Below, piece by piece: positions 58,915-64,000 of a stretch of DNA of 64,000 nt. The stretch is from NCBI GenBank assembly GCA_001724265.1, contig MEDY01000059.1, positions 51,368 through 115,367 of the forward strand, given 5' to 3'. Position numbers and translations under genes: made by a program. How positions within the stretch are numbered: the stretch's first letter is position 1; every line of letters begins with the position of its first letter. This DNA is from Rhizaria sp. SCN 62-66. Lineage: Eukaryota; Rhizaria, unplaced. A model generated the notes under the pieces. The model searched no databases. It saw only the letters and a program-made list of their open reading frames with translations, and was not told where the DNA came from.

Positions 58915-59538
58915 ACTCCGCAACTTGCGACACGGGTGAAAGCTGCTTCGTGCTGTGCGAGTGTTGGACGCGTGCACCGCCGATGGGGCCATGCTGTCTC
59001 TGCGTGACAAGCGCACTGTAGGTTGACGGGCCAGTTGAATTTCACAGGGATATCCGTAATACACAACTCTTAACTCAAACAGACTTGATACTCTCACCGT
59101 CAATCGCATATTGTCACATTGTTCATACTCTGAAGCTCTATGATACTGATTGTATTGAGTTAATTCTTTTATATCTTTAATTATTCCCGCCTTCATCCGC
59201 CTTCATGCATTGCTTTCATATCATCCAAACCGCTCTCCCAGGCAACACCGCGACCATCGTCCGACCAGTTCGGAATGCATGGGCTCCACACAGCGATGAT
59301 TCCCTCTTGCTTGCCTACACGACACACCACACACTATCATAGCACGTATCATACGTGTTGTCATACCATAAAATGACTTGATCTGACCTAAGATACCATA
59401 CATATTCACCCTTAAGCTAAGTTGTCCTCGAATATTTGCCGTACACACATCGCCGTAGTCTTAGCGCCACTACACCTGCACAGCATCTGACAGACACACA
59501 CTTCTGCGTCTGCGTCACACAGCCACAGCGTTGGCGAT
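58915..59538. other. Convergent 3' spacer
   Basis: AT-rich region between the Fcf2 stop and the stop of the right-hand low-complexity gene. No feature recognised. Confidence 0.5.
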
Positions 59539-60941
59539 TCACTCTTGCTGCACCTGGCCACTGGTCGTCACGTACCGCCGGCGCGCGCCCGCTGCCGCGG
59601 CAGCCGCAGCCGCCGCGCTCGACGCGCCGGGCGACGCCGTGGCCCCACCGGGGGCGGCCGCCGCGCCGCTCGCGGCGCCGCTGCCGGCGCCGGCGGCGTT
59701 GGCGCTGCTGGCGGGGACGTAGGGCGTGAGCGGGACGACCGGCGTGAGTCCGGCGGGAGGCAGTCCGGTGGGAGTGAGCCCGCCGTACGCGGCCGACGCC
59801 GACGCGGCGGGGTGCGCGAACGACGACGTGCCCGCCTGGCCCGCGCCGTAGCCGCTGCCGCTGCCGTAGCCGCCGGCGTTGCCGCCGTAGCCGCCGTAGC
59901 CGCTGCCGCCGCTGCCGTAGCCGTAGCCGCCGTAGCCGCTGCCGCCGTGGTGGCCGTTCCCGTGGCCATGGCCGTAGCCGCCGCCGTGGTGCGCGCCGTG
60001 GCCGCCGCCGTAGTGGCTGTGGCCGTGGCCGTGGCCGTGCGCGCCGTAGCCCTGGCCCTGGCCGTAGCCGCCGGCCTGGTGCTGGCCGCCGTAGGCCTGG
60101 CCCTGGCCGTAGCCGCCGTGGAAGCCGGCGCCGCCGCCGCTCATGAAGTGCGCCTGTTGCGACTGCTGCGCCTGCTGCTGTTGCTGCGCGTGGCCATGCC
60201 CGTGGCCGTGCCCGTGGCCGTGCGCGCCCAGCATGCCGCCCGCCGCGCCCGCGCCTGCCGTGCCCGCGGCGCCCGCGGCGCCCGCGCCCGCGGATGCGGC
60301 GGCGGCGGAGGAGGAGGACATGGGGTAGTACCCCGTCTGGCCGAGCGCGCCGCCGAAGCCGCCGTGGCCGCCGTGGGGACCGGGGACCAGGTAGTTGGCG
60401 CCGTAGCCGCCGCCCAGCACCACCGGCGTCGCGCCCGCCGCCGCGCCGCCAGAGCCGGCGACAACGCCGGAGCCGGAGCCGACATTGGCACCGGAGCCGG
60501 AGCCGGAGCTCGGGGTGGAGCTGTTGGTGGAGGCCGCGTCCGAGGCGCCGCCGTCCTTGCCGGTGGCCCCGGCGCTGGCGCCGTCGGTGCTGCCGCTGCC
60601 GCGGCCGCTAGCGCTCTGCTGCTGCTGCTGCTGCTGCTGGGCGGCCTGGGCCTGGGCCTGAGCCTGGGCCTGGGCCTGGGCCTGCGCATGAGCGTGCTGC
60701 TGCTGGAAGTGCTGGCGTTGGAAGAACTGCATCTGCTGCTGGTACTGCTGCTGCTGCTGCATCTGCGCGGCGGGGAAGTAGCCGTAGCCGGGGACGGACG
60801 CGGCGCCGATGACGCCACCCGAGCCGTAGCCCGCGCCCGCGCCGGCGCCCGCGGCCGTGGCCGTGAAGGGCGCGAGGCCCTGCGGCACCTGGCCCTGGCC
60901 CTGGGTCTGCGCCTGGGCCTGGGCCTGGGCCTGGCCGGCGG

Positions 60942-60973
<32 letters not shown>

Positions 60974-63900
60974 GCGTTTGCGCCGTAGACGGCGGCGGCG
61001 TTGAACATGCCGGGAGCGGGCGCCACGCCCAACGCGAAGCCGCCGGTCTGCGCGGGGCCCGCCGCGGCGGCCGCACCGGCGCCAGGAGTGCCCGGAGCTC
61101 CGGTCGCGGCCCCGCTGGCAGCGGCGGCGGCGGCGGCAGCGCCCAGGCCGGTGGGCACGAAGGACGACGAGTAGGCCGAGAGTGACGACGTCGCCGACAC
61201 GGGGCCCGTCGCGCCGCCCGCGGGGGCGCTCGCATCGGGCCTGCGGCCGCCCTGGGGCTGCTGCTGCTGCTGCTGGGGCTGCTGAGGCTGCTGGCCCTGC
61301 TGCTGCTGCTGCTGCTGCTGCGGGGCGTATGCCGCAACGCCCGCGCCGGTGCCGGCGACGGGGCCGACTGCGAGCCAGCCGTAGGCGTTGTACTCACTCA
61401 CGTAGGGCTGCCAGAAGCTGCTTGTGTGGCCCACGCCCATGCCGCCGGCCATGCCACCGCCCATCGCACCGCCCATCCCGCCCGTCATGCCGCCGGTCAT
61501 GGCGCCCATCCCGCCGACGCCAGCGAGCGGGCCCGAGAGCGAGCCCGACAGCAGACCGGGCATCGCGCCCGCCATGCCGCCCATCTGAGAGTGCGCGTGC
61601 GCGTGCGAGTGCGCGTGCGCGGCCAGCTGGTCAGGGTACGCCGCCACCGCGCCGGCCGCGCCCGCGCCCGAGGCGCCGGTGCTGCCGGCGGCGGACAGCT
61701 GCTGCAGACCAGCGCCCGACTGCGCCGCAGCGGAGGACGAGGACGAGGACGCGTCGGAGCTCTGCGCGGCCGGCGAGGCGGCCTTGGCGGCCTTGGCGGC
61801 GGCGGCGGCCTGCGCGGCGGAGGCGGCGGCGGCGGCCTTGGCGGCTGCCGAGCTCGCGGGCACGGGCTTGCGTGGGGCGAGCTTGCGCACGCCACCGCCG
61901 CTCGTCAGCTCGGGCTCCAGCGTCACCAGCGCCTCGGCCTCGGCCACGGCCGCCGCGGTCGCAGCCGCGGAGGACTCGGCCTCGGACTCAGGCTCGGCGG
62001 CCGCGGGGCCGCTGCGCTTGAGCTCGTGACCGTGGGCGGCGATACCGTGGGCGGCGTGACCGTGGGCGGGGGCGCGCGCGGGGGCCAGGGCCGGGGAGCC
62101 CGCGGCCGACACGTTGCGCGAGCTGCCGCGGCTTGCATTGCTGTGGCCCTGACTGTGTCCGTGACCGTGTCCGTGTCCGTGGGTGGCCGCGGCGACGACG
62201 GCGGCGGCGGTCAGCGGCACGGGTGCCGCGCCGCCGCCGTTGTCGTGAGCGCCGCGGCCCGTGCCGCCGCGGCCGCCGCGCATGAAGCTCGTGGTGCCGC
62301 TGTGCGCGCCGCCCGCCGCCGCGGCGTCGCTGCGCTGCGACTGCGCCTGCGCGGGAGCAGCGGCGCGGTCGCTGCCGCGGACGCGGGGCTCACGGTCACT
62401 CCCGCGGTCGCCGCCGCGGTCGCCGCCGCGGTGTCCGTCGCGGTGACCGTCACGGTCGCGGTGGACGCCGTGATCGCGGTCGCCCGCGGCGGGGCGCGGG
62501 GGCTTGTCCGAGACGGTGACCCACGCGCCCTGCGCGGCCTCGCGCTCCGCCGCCTCGGCCGCCGCCGCCACGGCCAGTACGGACTCGGGTGTATCGCGCA
62601 CCGGCCCGCCGCCGCGACGGCGCTCGCCGCCGCGCTCGCCGCCACGCTCACCGCGGTTGTCGCCGCGGTCGCCGCGGTCGCTGCGGCGGACGCGGTCATC
62701 GCGGTCATCGCGGTTGTCGCGAGAGTCACGGGAGTCACGGGGACCGCGAGAGTCGCGGGCGTCGCGGGAGTCACGGGCGTCACGGGCGTCGCCGCGGCGG
62801 CCGAAGTCGCGGTCGCGCTCGCGGTCCTTGTGCTCGCGGTCACGGGAGTCACGAGCGTCACGAGTATCGCGGTGGCCGTCGCGGGGGCCGTCGCCCACGG
62901 CCGCCGCGCTGGTCGGCTCGGCGGCGCCACCAGCGGCGGGCGCAGCAGAGACAGCGGAGTTCTGGCGGCGGCGGTCCCAGCTCATTTCATTGCGGGGACC
63001 GCTGGCACTGGCACTGGCACTGACGCTGGCGCTGGCGGCGGGCGCCGCGGCCGCGGGCTTGATGCTGTCCACTCTCGTGGTGCTGCTGTTGTTGTTGTTA
63101 GTGTTGTTGTTGTCCGTGGCCGCGGGGGCCTTATTGCGGAGCCGCAGGTCCCAGCTCATGTCGACCCCGCCGCGGCCCGTCACGGGCGCCGGCGCCACAG
63201 CGGGGCGCTCACGGTCACTGCCGCGCTCACGGTCACTGCCGCGCTCAGGGGCACTGCCACGGTCGGAGTCGCGGCTGCCACGCGAGTCGCGCGAGTCCCG
63301 GGAGTCGAAGTTGTCGCGGCCGCCGCGGAAGGCGCCGCCGCGCACATCACTGCTGTGAAGGCCGTCGAAGCGCGGGGCTGCCGCGGACGAGGCCGAAGCC
63401 GCGGCAGGCGCGTCGCCGAAGCGCGCCGCGACGGGCGCGTCGCCGAAGCGCGCCGCGTAGTCGCGCGTCACGCGCGGCGGGGCGCCGTAGCCACCGTCGC
63501 GGTCGCCGCCGCCGTAGCGGCTGCCGTAGCCGCGGCCGCCATCGGCGCGGTCGTCCTCGACGTCGCCATCATAGCTGCCGCGGCCTCTGCCGTAGCCGCC
63601 GCCGTAGCCGTCGCTGTCGCCGTGGAGGTTGCGGACGTCGTTGCTGCCGATGCCGCCGCCGCCGCCACCGCCCTCGCGCCGGTAGCCGATCCCCATCCCA
63701 CTGCCGCCGCTGCCGCCGGCGCTGCTGCCGGCGCCGGGCGCGGAAGCCTTGGGGCGGCTGGACGCGAAGAGCGGGGTGGCCCAGGCCGACACCACGGCCT
63801 CCTTTGCGCCCGCGCCCGCGCCCGCGCCGGCGGCGGAGTCGCGGCCCTCGACGCCGCCGCGACCGGGCGCACGGGCCTCGTCGCCGTCGCGCGCGCCACC

Positions 63901-64000
63901 GCCGGCCTTGCCCGCCACGCCGCCCGCCTGCGACGACGCCGCAGAGGCCTGCGCGGCCGCCGCGGCGGCTGCGGCTGCGGCCGCGGCGTCTGCGGCGGCC
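59539..64000 (-). CDS. Gly/Tyr/Gln/His-rich prion-like protein, N-terminus outside window
   Basis: A minus-strand frame enters at 64000 and stops at 59539 (about 1,487 codons in the window). An apparent start at 63918 is GTG, and the frame upstream is an uninterrupted Ala-rich run, so the true start lies beyond the window. No catalytic or RNA-binding fold was recognised. From N to C: an Ala run, Gly-rich segments, Arg-Asp-Ser and Ser-Asp-Arg-Glu-Arg repeats, two copies of a short motif (DMSWDLRLRN and EMSWDRRRQN), Gly-His repeats, Ala/Ser stretches, Gly-Met repeats, several poly-Gln tracts, and a Gly-Tyr-Gly tail. The composition resembles RNA-granule scaffolds with RGG/prion-like regions, but that is inference from composition only. 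The MSWD motifs and SFWQPYVSEYNAYGW are the best candidates for conserved contacts. Confidence 0.7.

Noticed and set aside
1-64000. CRISPR arrays, insertion sequences, prokaryotic operons or phage
   Set aside because: No direct-repeat/spacer arrays, transposases or integrases seen; introns and gene content are eukaryotic.

Overview
This window looks like nuclear DNA of a GC-rich, intron-poor, probably free-living unicellular eukaryote. Three things point that way: eukaryote-specific genes (an RNA polymerase III subunit, ribosome-biogenesis factors, a bHLH factor, a TXNDC9-type CCT cofactor, a filamin-repeat adhesin), short GT..AG introns of about 105-250 bp, and sharply GC-rich coding islands separated by AT-rich spacers. 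Proteins carry long Ala, Gly, Ser, Gln and Gly-His tracts. The species cannot be named from the sequence alone.

Layout. 1-3574 (-): bHLH/AT-hook transcription factor, C-terminus cut by the window edge. 4347-7603 (+): multi-pass membrane protein, two exons. 7982-9462 (-): TXNDC9/phosducin-like thioredoxin-fold protein, four exons. 10711-11721 (+): cytosolic-type malate dehydrogenase. 12430-14118 (+): RNA polymerase III subunit RPC4/POLR3D. 14589-18363 (-): CCR4/Angel-type EEP nuclease whose catalytic domain is split by about 790 residues. 19312-24048 (+): 1,517-aa low-complexity protein ending in a PH domain. 25507-29864 (-): NT-C2 plus long coiled-coil protein. 30386-34565 (-): EEF2KMT/FAM86-like methyltransferase with a huge His/Ser/Ala-rich N-terminal part.

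35789-42328 (+): secreted pepsin-family aspartic peptidase with about 1,090 extra residues between its two catalytic Asp motifs. 43244-54214 (+): 3,656-aa type I surface protein with an L-type lectin domain, about 12 filamin/Ig-like repeats, about 45 four-cysteine modules, one membrane span and a cytoplasmic coiled coil. 55428-57488 (-): RBM34/Nop12-like two-RRM protein. 57745-58914 (+): Fcf2/DNTTIP2. 59539-64000 (-): Gly/Tyr/Gln-rich prion-like protein, N-terminus outside the window.

How they fit together. Most genes are single-copy housekeeping or regulatory units with no operon-like grouping. Two arrangements stand out. RBM34/Nop12 and Fcf2, both ribosome-biogenesis factors, are head-to-head with 256 bp between start codons. 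The giant secreted peptidase and the giant adhesin are adjacent and co-oriented, an 18-kb block devoted to the secretory pathway and cell surface. Introns mostly begin GTACGT, GTCCGT or GTGCGT rather than GTRAGT. Several genes needed splicing to join conserved domains, and some uninterrupted reading frames start at non-ATG codons or read through introns, so the start and exon choices are explained in each entry.
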